Counted from the stretch's first letter, positions 26,568-35,987 are shown. The stretch is 64,000 bases of DNA from Acinetobacter lwoffii (GCF_019343495.1 NZ_CP072549.1:1178001-1242000), one strand, 5' to 3'. Numbers and translations: made by a program. The notes: generated by a model from the sequence alone, not told the origin.

Positions 26568-27449
26568 TTAAACGACCAAAGCCATAAAAATACCGCAAAA
26601 AATTAACAAGCCAACCCAGCGATTGTGACGAAATGCCCAAAAACACCATTGAGGATCTCGATCACGTGTTTTGTACCATTGGTAAATAAAATCAATAGCC
26701 ACAACAATGAGTGCAGCCAGACCAAATGGAAGCAATAAATTTTCTAGCCACAATGCAGCACCTATCAATAAAATACTACTAGCCTGCAAAGCGCTAATGA
26801 TCTGAATATCATGCCGACCAAATAAGATCGCGGTTGATTTCACCCCAATCTTTAAATCGTATTCACGATCTGCAATTGCATATTGGGTATCATAGGCTAC
26901 GGTCCAGGCCAGATTACCAAAATATAGAAGCCAGCAGGTTAAATCCGGCGTTTGTCCAACTGCGGTATAAGCCATCGGAATCGACCAGGAAAATGCTGCA
27001 CCCAAAAAGACTTGAGGTAAATGGGTATAGCGCTTCATAAAAGGATAAATAAACGCTAAAAATAAAGCCCCAAATGACCAGTAAAAAGTTTCGATTGGCA
27101 GAAAAAATAGTAGGCAGGCACTGGCAGACACCAAAACCAGAAATACCATCACAGCTTCTTTGGCACTGATAATCCCAGTCGCTAGCGGACGGTTTTTAGT
27201 ACGCTCCACATGTGCATCGACTTTACGGTCAGCAAAATCATTAATGGCACAGCCTGCCGCCCGCATAAAAATCACACCCAAAATCATGGGAATTAAAATT
27301 TCAATACGTGGCATTCCCTGAGCTGCAATCCACAGCGCCCACATGGTAGGCCAAAAAACCAGTTCAGTCCCAATCGGTTTATCAAAACGACAAAGATAAT
27401 AATAGGCGCTAAGACGCTCACGCCAGGTGATTGCTTGTGCGGTTGCCAT
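26568..27449 (-). CDS. ubiA: 4-hydroxybenzoate polyprenyltransferase
   Basis: A 293-residue inner membrane protein with about eight helices that attaches a polyprenyl chain to 4-hydroxybenzoate, the second committed step of ubiquinone synthesis. The two Asp-rich motifs are visible: NDFADRKVD near residue 70 and the second DxxxD region YDTQYAIADREYD near 190. ATG at 27449 is preferred over TTG at 27458. It lies 5 bases after the ubiC stop, so the two are co-transcribed. Confidence 0.95.
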   Translation of the reverse strand: MATAQAITWRERLSAYYYLCRFDKPIGTELVFWPTMWALWIAAQGMPRIEILIPMILGVIFMRAAGCAINDFADRKVDAHVERTKNRPLATGIISAKEAVMVFLVLVSASACLLFFLPIETFYWSFGALFLAFIYPFMKRYTHLPQVFLGAAFSWSIPMAYTAVGQTPDLTCWLLYFGNLAWTVAYDTQYAIADREYDLKIGVKSTAILFGRHDIQIISALQASSILLIGAALWLENLLLPFGLAALIVVAIDFIYQWYKTRDRDPQWCFWAFRHNRWVGLLIFCGIFMALVV

Positions 27450-27454
27450 AAAAA

Positions 27455-27961
27455 TCAAGCCCGTGAATTTTGTATAAAGTGTTCAAATGCCGGTAAAAAT
27501 GTTTCTTGTACGATAAATTTACAGCCGTGCCAAGTATAGCAGCTCTGACGGGTCCAGCCCTCATCTAAAAGTACCACCCGGCGCTGGCACAGTGGATTAG
27601 TGCGCTGAAACAGAAACCAGCCAATCGGTTTGGTGCCAATATGCTGAAAAATTCGGGCTTTTTTTTGCAGGCTTAAAATCGGAAAGATGCTTCTGGCTTT
27701 CACCCAAGGAGACTGTTCCGAGCCGTAGAGATAACTTTCACGCACCCAGGAAGTATGCTGATGTGACATCTGCATCCATTTGGCATTGGCAAAGCCTAAA
27801 CGCTGAAAATGCTCTTGAATTGGCTCGACATGGAATTGTCCTTGCGCCAAATCGGTCAGTTGTTGCGTGAGTGAACCCGATGCATACAGCCACGGTTTTA
27901 ACTCAACAGGCAGAGTTGACAGCAACACACGCTGATTTTGATTTCTAGAACGACTATTCAT
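27455..27961 (-). CDS. ubiC: Chorismate pyruvate-lyase
   Basis: A 168-residue enzyme that converts chorismate to 4-hydroxybenzoate and pyruvate, the first step of ubiquinone synthesis. Family features are LPVELKPWLYASGSLTQQL near residue 17, WVRESYLYG near 72, and QRRVVLLDEGW near 126. It is directly upstream of ubiA and two bases after the stop of a small gene, in one operon. Confidence 0.93.
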   Translation of the reverse strand: MNSRSRNQNQRVLLSTLPVELKPWLYASGSLTQQLTDLAQGQFHVEPIQEHFQRLGFANAKWMQMSHQHTSWVRESYLYGSEQSPWVKARSIFPILSLQKKARIFQHIGTKPIGWFLFQRTNPLCQRRVVLLDEGWTRQSCYTWHGCKFIVQETFLPAFEHFIQNSRA

Positions 27962-27963
27962 TG

Positions 27964-28239
27964 TTAACAGTTATCTGTTTTTGCAATGATTTCATATTTG
28001 CCTTGTGGGGTTTTAATTAAAATAAAACCTTCAGCACTCAAATAAAATGATTCTGGATAAGCATAATCCAGCGCTATTTCAGGATTTTTCAGCGCCACAA
28101 ATTGAGCCTGCTTATAACCCTCGGGAGTCCGCCCCACTTCAAGATAAGTCACTTCAGAGAAGTTCAACTTAAAACCTTTGTTATGATCTTGTGGATCAAT
28201 CCATGGATAAAAGCTGGTGTGCTTTTTACGTTGTGCCAT
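27964..28239 (-). CDS. Small hypothetical protein in the ubiCA operon
   Basis: A 91-residue soluble protein with mixed beta-strand character and many aromatic residues, such as KHTSFYPWIDPQDHNKGF and SAEGFILIKTPQGKYEI. No domain is recognised. Its stop lies two bases before the ubiC start, which suggests co-transcription and possibly coupling to ubiquinone synthesis. The terminator of glnA lies upstream, so this is the first gene of the unit. Confidence 0.75.
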   Translation of the reverse strand: MAQRKKHTSFYPWIDPQDHNKGFKLNFSEVTYLEVGRTPEGYKQAQFVALKNPEIALDYAYPESFYLSAEGFILIKTPQGKYEIIAKTDNC

Positions 28240-28280
28240 TTAAGCCCATCAATCATTTAAAATTATAAATAGATGATACA

Positions 28281-28310
28281 AAAAAACCCGCGACATGCGC
28301 GGGTTTTCTT
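28281..28310 (-). terminator. Intrinsic terminator of glnA
   Basis: GC-rich 10-bp stem with an ACATG loop and T run on the minus strand. Confidence 0.9.
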
Positions 28311-28329
28311 CGCTTTAATTCGTGATGAA

Positions 28330-29745
28330 TTACAAGCTGTAGTACATATCAAATTCAACTGGGTGAGTAGTCGTGTTTAGACGACGAACTTCTTCAGTTT
28401 TAAGCTCGATATAAGCATCAAGCATTTCTTTCGTGAACACGCCACCTTTTAACAGGTAATCATGATCCGCTTGAAGTGCTTCAAGCGCCATATCCAGGCT
28501 ATGCGCCACTGTAGGGATTTTTGCTTCTTCTTCCGGTGGAAGATCGTACAAGTTCTTGTCAGCAGCTTCACCTGGGTGGATCTTGTTTTGAATACCGTCA
28601 AGACCAGCCATCAACAATGCCGCGAAACCTAGGTACGGGTTCATCATTGGATCTGGAAAACGCGCTTCAATACGCTTGCCTTTCGGGCTAGACACGTAAG
28701 GAATACGGATAGATGCAGAACGGTTACGCGCTGAGTAAGCAAGCATAATCGGTGCTTCGAAATGTGGAACCAAACGCTTGTACGAGTTTGTAGAAGGGTT
28801 AGTAATCGCATTCAAAGAACGAGCATGTTTAATTACACCACCGATGAAGTACAACGCCATTTCTGAAAGGCCGGCATATTCATCACCAGCAAACAGGTTC
28901 TTGCCGTCTTTAGAGATCGACATATGCACGTGCATACCAGAACCGTTATCACCAACCATTGGTTTAGGCATAAAGGTTGCAGTTTTTGCATATTGATGCG
29001 CAACGTTCCAAACCGCATATTTGAACTGTTGAACTTCGTCTGCTTTACGCACCATAGTGTTGAAGCTCACACCAATTTCCAACTGGCAAGAAGCAACTTC
29101 GTGGTGATGTACTTCTACACGACCTGGACCCATGATGTCTTCAATTCTTGCACACATGTCTGCACGCATATCATGTGAAGAATCTACAGGAGGAACTGGG
29201 AAGTAACCGCCTTTTACACGTGGACGGTGACCAGAGTTACCGCCTTCGTAGTCTTTGTTGGTTGACCAAGCAGCTTCTTCAGCGATCAATGTATGGCGCG
29301 CGCCAGACATGTCGATTTCCCATTTTACTTCGTCAAATACGAAGAATTCTGGTTCTGGACCAAAGAATGCCGTATCACCGATACCGGTAGATTTCAAATA
29401 TTCTTCTGCACGGCGCGCAATCGAACGTGGGTCACGATCATAACCTTGACCAGTTGATGGCTCGATTACGTCACAAGTTACAACAACTGTTGGCTCTGCA
29501 AAGAACGGGTCGATAAAACCTGTTGCCGCATCCGGACGTAAAATCATGTCCGATGCTTCGATGCCTTTCCAACCTGCAATTGAAGAACCGTCAAACATTT
29601 TGCCGTCTTCAAATGTATCTTCATCAATACTGTCTGCTGGGTAAGTGACGTGTTGCTCTTTACCCTTGGTATCAGTAAAGCGAAAATCGACCCATTTTGC
29701 GCCACTTTCTTGTATGAGTTGAAGGACCTTGTTCGCCATGCTCAT
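28330..29745 (-). CDS. glnA: Glutamine synthetase type I
   Basis: A 471-residue enzyme making glutamine from glutamate, ammonia and ATP, acting as a dodecamer. Visible motifs are FDGSSIAGW near residue 53, the catalytic [10 protein letters not shown] near 130, [10 protein letters not shown] near 265, and the adenylylation loop [10 protein letters not shown] near 395, whose Tyr is the site of AMP addition in the GSI-beta class. So activity should be controlled by GlnE/GlnB. An ATG at 29745 with GGAG upstream is chosen; ATG at 29739 is also possible. Upstream lie a sigma-54 promoter match and two NtrC-like sites. Confidence 0.97.
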   Translation of the reverse strand: MSMANKVLQLIQESGAKWVDFRFTDTKGKEQHVTYPADSIDEDTFEDGKMFDGSSIAGWKGIEASDMILRPDAATGFIDPFFAEPTVVVTCDVIEPSTGQGYDRDPRSIARRAEEYLKSTGIGDTAFFGPEPEFFVFDEVKWEIDMSGARHTLIAEEAAWSTNKDYEGGNSGHRPRVKGGYFPVPPVDSSHDMRADMCARIEDIMGPGRVEVHHHEVASCQLEIGVSFNTMVRKADEVQQFKYAVWNVAHQYAKTATFMPKPMVGDNGSGMHVHMSISKDGKNLFAGDEYAGLSEMALYFIGGVIKHARSLNAITNPSTNSYKRLVPHFEAPIMLAYSARNRSASIRIPYVSSPKGKRIEARFPDPMMNPYLGFAALLMAGLDGIQNKIHPGEAADKNLYDLPPEEEAKIPTVAHSLDMALEALQADHDYLLKGGVFTKEMLDAYIELKTEEVRRLNTTTHPVEFDMYYSL

Positions 29746-29803
29746 TTTGCTCCGATGTTTTTGTTGCACCCGTGAAGTGCGTGTTAGCAGTTGATAGTTA
29801 TTA

Positions 29804-29820
29804 AGCAATTACCGTACCAA
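29804..29820 (-). promoter_or_regulatory. Sigma-54 promoter of glnA
   Basis: On the minus strand TTGGTACG, four bases, TTGCT, with GG and GC ten bases apart. It matches the core consensus at all but one position. The expected transcription start is about 48 bases before the glnA start. Confidence 0.8.
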
Positions 29821-29914
29821 CTTTTAAAAGTATAGATAAAATATTGAAATCTTTATAAGAAATCATGAAGTGACAAAAATACTTTGCGGCTATTATACTA
29901 GCTGCAAAACTAAA

Positions 29915-29931
29915 TGCACTATATTCAAGCA
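29915..29931. promoter_or_regulatory. Weaker NtrC-like site upstream of glnA
   Basis: TGCAC, seven bases, AAGCA. The left half is perfect and the right half matches three of five positions. It is centred about 130 bases upstream of the predicted start. Confidence 0.45.
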
Positions 29932-29966
29932 TTCTTCATTTATTTTATTTCAGCTTTATTTTTTAG

Positions 29967-29983
29967 CGCACCTAAATAGTGCA
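29967..29983. promoter_or_regulatory. NtrC-like site upstream of glnA
   Basis: CGCACCTAAATAGTGCA matches the enterobacterial NtrC consensus TGCACYAAAATGGTGCA at 14 of 17 positions. Its centre is 52 bases from the weaker site, close to five helical turns. Confidence 0.65.
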
Positions 29984-30553
29984 TGTATCTATAAAAATGT
30001 ATAAGAAACATAGCTTTTTATAGCAAATATGCTGCTTTTTCTTACTTTTGTTATATTTTCACTTGTTTTTGGCTAAAAATTGAGCTTTTTTTAGTAGATA
30101 TCAGTAAAGAAAATTTTGCGATTCATTTGGGATTGTATGCCTATTATGAGGCATTTTCTTTAAATCTACTTTCAATAGAAAAGTTTATATAAAGCTTAAT
30201 TATTCAAGTGATGTTTTTTTCATCAAGCATTTTACCTCTCTTTGACCTTAATTTTTTCATTTTTAAGTTTTACTCTAAAAAATAGCCTTTTAAATCTTTC
30301 TATGAGTAAGCCTATTACTTTAAATCATTATAAAATTTTATTTAATTTTCTACAGGTTTTTAAAGCCAATAAATTGAGCGAAATTGTTGCGCCGAATGGG
30401 GCTATTTTTTGCTATGATGAAGCGTGCTTTATTTTCACACAATGAAATCAATGATTTAGTTGTGTCAAGCAAGTGCTTGCAACACGTATAAATAAAGTAC
30501 GATCTGGACAACATTAGCACAGTTAAGTGCATTAATTTCAATAGGTTAAGCTC
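29984..30553. other. Long AT-rich gap between glnA and trpG
   Basis: About 570 bases with no convincing gene on either strand. Short reading frames exist but have no ribosome sites and biased AT composition. The trpG promoter should lie near the 3' end; a TATGAT-like -10 at 30413 is possible. No trp leader peptide with tandem Trp codons was found. Confidence 0.4.
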
Positions 30554-31138
30554 ATGCTTTTAATGATCGACAACTATGACTCCTTTACTTATAACATCGT
30601 CCAATATTTTGGCGAACTGAATCAAGAAGTAAAAGTAGTCCGTAATGATGCCGTGACATTGGAAGATATAGAGCGATGGCAACCTAAGTATTTAGTGATT
30701 GGCCCCGGCCCGTGCTCGCCAAGTGAGGCAGGAATTTCTATTCCTGCCATTCAGCATTTTGCTGGCAAAATTCCTTTACTGGGCGTTTGTCTTGGTCATC
30801 AAAGTATTGGTCAGGCATTTGGCGGTGATATCGTGCGTGCCAAACGTGTCATGCATGGCCGTCTGTCTGATATGTACCACAGTGATACCGGGATTTTCAG
30901 CAATCTTCCTTCTCCATTTCCTGCAACGCGCTATCATTCACTGGTGATTGATCAAGCCACCTTGCCCGAATGTCTGGAAGTGACCTGCTGGACCAATGAA
31001 GCTGACGGCTCTATGGAAGAAATTATGGGTGTGAAACATAAGACATTGCCGGTCGAAGGCGTGCAGTTCCATCCCGAATCGATTCTGAGCCAGCATGGTC
31101 ATCAAATCTTTAAAAACTTTCTCGAAATTTATGCCTAA
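30554..31138 (+). CDS. trpG: Anthranilate synthase glutamine amidotransferase subunit
   Basis: A 194-residue class I glutamine amidotransferase that supplies ammonia to TrpE for anthranilate. The nucleophile Cys is in [15 protein letters not shown] near residue 80, and His and Glu are in VQFHPESI near 170. In Acinetobacter the protein also serves para-aminobenzoate synthesis, but that is known of the genus, not seen here. AGGTTAAG precedes the ATG. It begins the trpGDC operon; trpE is not adjacent. Confidence 0.95.
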   Translation: MLLMIDNYDSFTYNIVQYFGELNQEVKVVRNDAVTLEDIERWQPKYLVIGPGPCSPSEAGISIPAIQHFAGKIPLLGVCLGHQSIGQAFGGDIVRAKRVMHGRLSDMYHSDTGIFSNLPSPFPATRYHSLVIDQATLPECLEVTCWTNEADGSMEEIMGVKHKTLPVEGVQFHPESILSQHGHQIFKNFLEIYA

Positions 31139-31147
31139 GAACACCTT

Positions 31148-32194
31148 ATGAATATTCAACAAGCTTTAAGCAATATTACTAAAAACATTCACCTGACTCA
31201 GGATCAAATGCAAGACGTGATGCATGCCATCATGTCAGGTGAAGCGACCGATGCCCAGATTGGTGCCCTGCTGATGGGCTTACGCCTTAAAGGTGAAAGC
31301 ATTGATGAGATTACCGCAGCTGCACGTGTCATGCGTGAACTTGCCACTAAAATTGATGTCAGTGACATTCCTTATCTGGTCGATATTGTCGGCACAGGCG
31401 GTGACGGTCAAAACCTGTTTAACGTTTCTACTGCTTCTGCATTTGTAATTGCAGCAGCGGGCGCAACCATTGCCAAACATGGTAACCGCGGCGTTTCGAC
31501 CAAATCAGGTTCGTCAGATTTACTGGAACAGGCCGGGATTAATCTTGACCTGAACATGCAGCAAACTGAACGTTGTATCCGTGACGTTGGTGTCGGTTTC
31601 CTGTTTGCACCCAATCATCATCAAGCCATGAAATATGCAATCGGCCCACGCAAAGAATTAGGGATTCGCAGCATTTTCAACTTACTTGGCCCGCTTACGA
31701 ATCCGGCCGGTGTAAAACGTTTGGTCATCGGGGTATTTTCCAATGAACTTTGCCGTCCAATTGCAGAAGTCATGAAACAGCTCGGTGCTGAACATGTCAT
31801 GGTCGTACATTCACGTGATGGTCTGGATGAAATCAGTCTGGCTTCTTCTACCCATGTGGCTGAGCTGAAAAATGGTGAAATCACTGAATGGGAAATTATC
31901 CCTGAACAGGTCGATATTGAATCGCAAACCTTAACTGGTTTAATTATTGAAAGCTCAGCAGAAAGTCTGGCTCTGATTAAAGATGCCTTAGGCAAGAAGA
32001 AATCTGAGATCGGTCATAAGGCTGCCAATATGATTGCCCTAAATGCCGGTGCTGGTATTTATGTATCAGGCCTGACTTCAAGCTATAAACAAGGTGTGGC
32101 ACTGGCACACGACATTATTTATGGTGGCCAGGCGCTGGAAAAAATGAGCGTGCTCTCTGAATTCACCAAAACCATCAAACAATACGAAGCTTAA
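31148..32194 (+). CDS. trpD: Anthranilate phosphoribosyltransferase
   Basis: A 348-residue enzyme that joins anthranilate to PRPP. The motifs [17 protein letters not shown] near residue 78 (PRPP-binding GTGGD) and [18 protein letters not shown] near 106 are complete. It lies nine bases after trpG. Confidence 0.95.
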   Translation: MNIQQALSNITKNIHLTQDQMQDVMHAIMSGEATDAQIGALLMGLRLKGESIDEITAAARVMRELATKIDVSDIPYLVDIVGTGGDGQNLFNVSTASAFVIAAAGATIAKHGNRGVSTKSGSSDLLEQAGINLDLNMQQTERCIRDVGVGFLFAPNHHQAMKYAIGPRKELGIRSIFNLLGPLTNPAGVKRLVIGVFSNELCRPIAEVMKQLGAEHVMVVHSRDGLDEISLASSTHVAELKNGEITEWEIIPEQVDIESQTLTGLIIESSAESLALIKDALGKKKSEIGHKAANMIALNAGAGIYVSGLTSSYKQGVALAHDIIYGGQALEKMSVLSEFTKTIKQYEA

Positions 32195-32214
32195 TACGGT
32201 CAGGAATTTGAATC

Positions 32215-33021
32215 ATGGTTGATATTGCAAATACAATTTTGGGTAAAATTGTTGATCGTAAGAAAGAAGAGTTCGCTCTCCGTCTTAAGCAGAAAAGCTA
32301 TAAGGATGTCGAAGAACTGGCACAAGCTGCGACACCAGTCCGTGGCTTTGCCCAATCTTTAATGTCTAAACGCCCAGGTGTAATCGCTGAAATTAAAAAG
32401 GCTTCTCCATCTAAAGGCGTGATTCGTGAAAACTTTAATCCTGCAGAAATTGCAGCGCAATATCAGGATGCCGGCGCTGCCTGCTTATCTGTACTAACTG
32501 ATGTGGATTTTTTCCAGGGTGCTGATGAATATATTCAGATTGCCCGTTCACACTGTGATTTGCCTGCGCTGCGTAAAGATTTCCTGATCGATCCTTATGG
32601 CGTGATTGAAGCACGTACCTTGCATGCAGACTGTATTTTGCTGATCGTGGCCTGTCTGTCTGATCAGCAGTTAGAGGAAATGTCTAAAACTGCATTTGAA
32701 CATCATCTGGATGTACTGGTTGAAGTTCACGATGAAGAAGAACTATCCCGTGCTTTAAAGCTTTCAGATCGTTGTTTGCTCGGCGTGAATAACCGTAATT
32801 TAAAAACCTTTGATGTGGATTTGAACACCTCGATTCGTTTGAAAAAATTACTGGATCCTTCACGCTTGCTGGTGACTGAAAGCGGTATTGCAACTCCTTC
32901 CGATGTCGCCATGATGCAGGAACATGATATTCACGCCTTCTTGGTCGGCGAAAGCTTCATGAAACAGCCACGTCCAGACCACGCTTTCCGTGATCTATTT
33001 GGTGAGCCTGAAGCGGTTTAA
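32215..33021 (+). CDS. trpC: Indole-3-glycerol phosphate synthase
   Basis: A 268-residue TIM-barrel enzyme that closes the indole ring. VIAEIKKASPSKGVI near residue 56 contains the catalytic Lys and phosphate-site residues; LRKDFLID near 120, GVNNRNLKTF near 181, and ESGI near 222 complete the family pattern. It is not fused to TrpF, unlike in E. coli. It is the last gene of the operon and is followed by a terminator. Confidence 0.95.
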   Translation: MVDIANTILGKIVDRKKEEFALRLKQKSYKDVEELAQAATPVRGFAQSLMSKRPGVIAEIKKASPSKGVIRENFNPAEIAAQYQDAGAACLSVLTDVDFFQGADEYIQIARSHCDLPALRKDFLIDPYGVIEARTLHADCILLIVACLSDQQLEEMSKTAFEHHLDVLVEVHDEEELSRALKLSDRCLLGVNNRNLKTFDVDLNTSIRLKKLLDPSRLLVTESGIATPSDVAMMQEHDIHAFLVGESFMKQPRPDHAFRDLFGEPEAV

Positions 33022-33046
33022 GATGTAAATGCTCACCTAAGCATTA

Positions 33047-33078
33047 AAAAAGCCCAATCTCAGAATTGGGCTTTTTTA
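33047..33078 (+). terminator. Intrinsic terminator of trpGDC
   Basis: Eleven-bp stem with a six-base loop and a T run. Confidence 0.9.
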
Positions 33079-33218
33079 TTTTCAATATTGAAAAGTAGAC
33101 CATAGAATCTCGAGCGTATTTAAAATCCTCAGCACTGTCATGAACGCAATTCAGTTCTCCTTTGTCTATTTTCAGACTATAATTCTTGTAAATTCCGCAT
33201 CTCCCTTGTTTTTACATT

Positions 33219-33902
33219 ATGAGTAAACACGATTCTTCATTATCTAAAGATCAGTACAACCTGCTGAAATCTTTTAAGAAGCAAATTACACAGCCGCAAA
33301 CGCCTGCGGTCGTTGCTGCACCAGTTGAAAAGACTATCGAGCAAGAGGCTTTAGAAGAACTTGAATTATTCCGCAAGCAAATGCAGGGCGTGCAAAAAAT
33401 TGAATCGGGCAATACGGTTCAACTGGACAAGCCACGCAAGAAAAAGCCGGATGCACAAATCCTGGCAAAGCGTGCAGCGGCTACTGGCCCGATGGAAACA
33501 GAGGCAATGGCTTTATCAGATACTCAGGCCATGCTCAATCCTGTCGGGAGTCAGGCCAACTTGAGTTACCGCATTGCCACCTTGCAGCATAAAGTGTTTG
33601 AAGACTTGAAAGCCGGTAACTTGCGCTGGTTTGAGGCTGTGGATCTGCATGGCTGTACCGTAGAAGAAGCGCGTCAAGCCGTGCTGCAGATTATCCAGAT
33701 CGCCAAAGATGAAAACCAGAACGTGATTAAAATCGTACATGGCAAAGGTCCGGAAGCGATTTTAAAAACCTATGTCAACGGCTGGCTGCGTCAGCATCGC
33801 GATGTTTTGGCTTTTGTCAGTGCACCTGAAAAGCAAGGAGGTACCGGTGCAGTATTGGTTCTGCTCAAACGTGCAGAAAAGAATCCAAAGTTCAAACAGT
33901 AA
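33219..33902 (+). CDS. Smr-domain protein
   Basis: A 227-residue protein with a charged, probably disordered N-terminal half and a C-terminal Smr domain from about residue 138. DLHG at 142-145, HGKG at 174-177 and GGTGA at 207-211 are the family nuclease motifs. Stand-alone Smr proteins such as E. coli SmrA and SmrB are endonucleases; SmrB cleaves mRNA at collided ribosomes. The second motif HGKG matches the HGxG pattern. Which paralogue this is cannot be fixed from this sequence. Confidence 0.85.
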   Translation: MSKHDSSLSKDQYNLLKSFKKQITQPQTPAVVAAPVEKTIEQEALEELELFRKQMQGVQKIESGNTVQLDKPRKKKPDAQILAKRAAATGPMETEAMALSDTQAMLNPVGSQANLSYRIATLQHKVFEDLKAGNLRWFEAVDLHGCTVEEARQAVLQIIQIAKDENQNVIKIVHGKGPEAILKTYVNGWLRQHRDVLAFVSAPEKQGGTGAVLVLLKRAEKNPKFKQ

Positions 33903-33923
33903 ACGGTTTTAGCCTCAAAACAA

Positions 33924-33953
33924 GGCATTGTAAAAGTTTTCTGCTACAATGCC
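33924..33953. repeat. 9-bp inverted repeat upstream of folE
   Basis: GGCATTGTA at 33924-33932 and TACAATGCC at 33945-33953, with a 12-base spacer. The right arm contains a TACAAT that could be a -10 element, 37 bases before folE. No T run follows, so it is not a terminator. Confidence 0.55.
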
Positions 33954-33989
33954 GTCCTTGTTCATTCTCAGTTTAAGTGAATACGTCAT

Positions 33990-34544
33990 ATGACTATGCA
34001 GCAATCCTACGCAAACATTCTTACTGCCGTTGGCGAAGATCTAAATCGCCCTGGTCTCAAAGATACGCCTGTGCGCGCTGCGAAAGCATTTTCATATTTA
34101 ACCTCGGGTTATAGCCAGACACTTGAAGAAGTGACCAACAAGGCGGTCTTCCCTTCCGATAACCGTGAAATGGTACTGGTCAAAAACATCGAATTTTATT
34201 CGCTATGTGAGCATCACTTATTGCCATTTTATGGCCGCGTACATATCGCCTATTTGCCAGAAGGTCATGTTTTAGGCCTGTCTAAATTTGCCCGTATTAC
34301 TGAAATGTTTGCACGCCGTTTGCAGATTCAGGAAAATCTGACTCAGCAAATTGCAGAAGCAGTGGCTGAAGTCACCAAAGCACGCGGTGTTGCAGTAATG
34401 ATTGATTCTGCGCACATGTGCATGATGATGCGCGGTGTAGGCAAGCAGGAATCAACCACACGTACGGTATCATTTATTGGTGATTTTAAAACCGACAAAG
34501 AAACACGTCGTGAATTTTTAAGTGCGGTTCCAGAAAGCTATTAA
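33990..34544 (+). CDS. folE: GTP cyclohydrolase I
   Basis: A 184-residue enzyme that converts GTP to dihydroneopterin triphosphate, the first step of folate synthesis. The zinc ligands are visible: Cys and His in [11 protein letters not shown] near residue 73, and Cys in [13 protein letters not shown] near 144. It is the classical type IA family rather than the zinc-independent IB. A paired inverted repeat overlaps the probable promoter. Confidence 0.93.
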   Translation: MTMQQSYANILTAVGEDLNRPGLKDTPVRAAKAFSYLTSGYSQTLEEVTNKAVFPSDNREMVLVKNIEFYSLCEHHLLPFYGRVHIAYLPEGHVLGLSKFARITEMFARRLQIQENLTQQIAEAVAEVTKARGVAVMIDSAHMCMMMRGVGKQESTTRTVSFIGDFKTDKETRREFLSAVPESY

Positions 34545-34571
34545 TTATTAAAGCTTAAAAATAAGTTACTC

Positions 34572-34597
34572 AAAGCCTCGATCATTCGGGGTTTTTT
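34572..34597 (+). terminator. Intrinsic terminator of folE
   Basis: CCTCG pairs with CGGGG (one G-T pair) with A-rich and T-rich flanks. Confidence 0.65.
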
Positions 34598-34867
34598 GCT
34601 TTTAAAGGAAGAGGATATCAATACTTAATTCAAAAGCTCACTTGCTATAAATAACACCTGGTAACAGGGTTTAAAGACCTGTCCCAAAACTTGCTATGTT
34701 TCAGTCTAGAACTCAAACAATTCCTGCTTGTGTTTGCAACAAGCCTACACTTGGATACACGATAAAGTTTTAATCCTGCCGCTCTCCCATTAAAGTAATT
34801 TGAAGTTGATATATAGCAAAGCGCTTTATATCTTTCTGATTGATTTTTAATGATAAGGAAAGTAACC
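34598..34867. other. Intergenic region before the lysine-rich gene
   Basis: About 270 bases. I see no gene or clear motif. A ribosome site (AAGG) lies at its 3' end. Confidence 0.4.
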
Positions 34868-35302
34868 ATGGCGAATAGTAAAAATAACCAGGCGAAAGAC
34901 AGCAAAAAATCAGCAAAAACTGCTAAAAAGAACCAAGATGAGAAACTGAAAAAGTCGAATAAGAGTAGTGACAAAGACAGTGATCGCAAAGTCACTAAAA
35001 AAGCGGCGAGCAGTAAATCTAAAGCGGCATCTTCTAAGAAAGACAATGCCAGCAAAGATGAAAAAGTGAAGGCGAAGAAAAATTCGAGCTCAAAAGCCAG
35101 TGATAAAGCGAAAGACCAAAAGACCTCTTCCGCGAAAAAACCGGCTAAAGCGAAAAGCAGCAACAAGAGTAAAGACGACACTAAAGTGAAAAAGTCTTCT
35201 TCAAAAAAATCGGCGCCTGCTAAAAAGCAGTCGAGTAGCTCCTCTAAGAGCAAGTCAACCAAGGCTAAAACCTCGAAGACCAGTTCAAAAAAATCGAAGT
35301 AA
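34868..35302 (+). CDS. Lysine/serine-rich histone H1-like protein
   Basis: A 144-residue low-complexity protein dominated by Lys, Ser and Ala with scattered Asp. Repeats such as KKSSSKKSAPAKK and SKSKSTKAKTSKTSSKK resemble eukaryotic H1 tails and bacterial AlgP-like proteins. It has no hydrophobic core or Trp, Tyr or Cys, so it is probably disordered and binds DNA or RNA by charge. ATG at 34868 has AAGG upstream; an upstream in-frame start at 34850 lacks support. An opposite-strand reading frame here is an artefact of the composition. Confidence 0.8.
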   Translation: MANSKNNQAKDSKKSAKTAKKNQDEKLKKSNKSSDKDSDRKVTKKAASSKSKAASSKKDNASKDEKVKAKKNSSSKASDKAKDQKTSSAKKPAKAKSSNKSKDDTKVKKSSSKKSAPAKKQSSSSSKSKSTKAKTSKTSSKKSK

Positions 35303-35305
35303 AAT

Positions 35306-35340
35306 GAAAGCCCCTAGCTCTAAATGATAGGGGCTTTTCT
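35306..35340 (+). terminator. Intrinsic terminator of the lysine-rich gene
   Basis: Ten-bp stem with a ten-base loop and a short T run. Confidence 0.85.
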
Positions 35341-35416
35341 GTATCCTGCCCCTTTATTTTTATAATTTGTATTAGCTGAAATATTGAGCAATTTTAAATT
35401 TCAGAAAAGGCCGAAT

Positions 35417-35977
35417 ATGAAGCCATCTGCCAAAGTAGCGCCACCAAAACGTCCGTCACGTGTAGTTTCGAATAGTTTTGATTATTCTCTGGACTTTGCA
35501 AAGATTAATTTTCGTAAACGACCGGAGCTCTACCGGATTGGCCGTGGTGAACAAGGTGTTTTACTGGTTGAGCCTTATAAATCGGAAATCCTGCCACACT
35601 GGCGCTTTGCAGATGAAGCAAAAGCACAAGCCAGTAGCGAGAAAATCTATCAGCTTTTTCTAGACTATTTAAAGCAAGAAGATTTTATCGGTGCGGACAT
35701 GGCACGCAAGTTTTTACAGATGGGTTTTACCCGTGCCCGGCGTTATGCCAACCATAAAGGTGGCAAAAAATACGATGGCCCGGTTCCGGAAGACAAAAAA
35801 GGTTTAAGTGGCGCGCATGGCCGTTCCGAGCTGCCCCGCAATCAGGAAGACCCGGTTAAAGCCGCTGCTGCCAAAATCTTTAAACAGAAATGGGATGAAG
35901 CTAAAAATCATCCCGAATATCTTCAGCAAAAAAAGAAATTTCAGGAATTTATAGAGCAGCAGTCTGCAACTGGATAA
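35417..35977 (+). CDS. DUF4385 protein
   Basis: A 186-residue protein that fits DUF4385: SFDYSLDFAKINFRKRPELYRIGRGEQGVLLVEPYKSEILPHWRF seen in parts near residues 20-65, FIGADMARKFLQMGFTRARRYANHKGGKKY near 95, and a charged C-terminus. The function is unknown. The ATG at 35417 has AAAAGG at good distance; the upstream TTG at 35384 adds 11 residues without such a site. It converges on the next gene with only ten bases between stops. Confidence 0.8.
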   Translation: MKPSAKVAPPKRPSRVVSNSFDYSLDFAKINFRKRPELYRIGRGEQGVLLVEPYKSEILPHWRFADEAKAQASSEKIYQLFLDYLKQEDFIGADMARKFLQMGFTRARRYANHKGGKKYDGPVPEDKKGLSGAHGRSELPRNQEDPVKAAAAKIFKQKWDEAKNHPEYLQQKKKFQEFIEQQSATG

Positions 35978-35987
35978 AACCTTTTAT

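Noticed and set aside
29902..29920. A second sigma-54 promoter in the glnA upstream region
   Set aside because: It has GC instead of GG at the -24 position; the match at 29804-29820 is far better.
30414..30491. A 25-codon frame upstream of trpG as a possible trp leader peptide
   Set aside because: It contains no Trp codon and no clear attenuator hairpins follow.
30242..30541. Short reading frames on both strands upstream of trpG
   Set aside because: AT-driven composition, no ribosome sites and no family resemblance.
33001..33037. A 7-bp inverted repeat across the end of trpC
   Set aside because: The arms lie partly in coding sequence, are weak, and a proper terminator follows.
34645..35262. 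A 205-residue minus-strand reading frame rich in Leu and Phe
   Set aside because: It is the mirror of the lysine/serine-rich gene on the plus strand. The AAG/AGC-rich codons read as CTT/GCT on the other strand, and it has no ribosome site.
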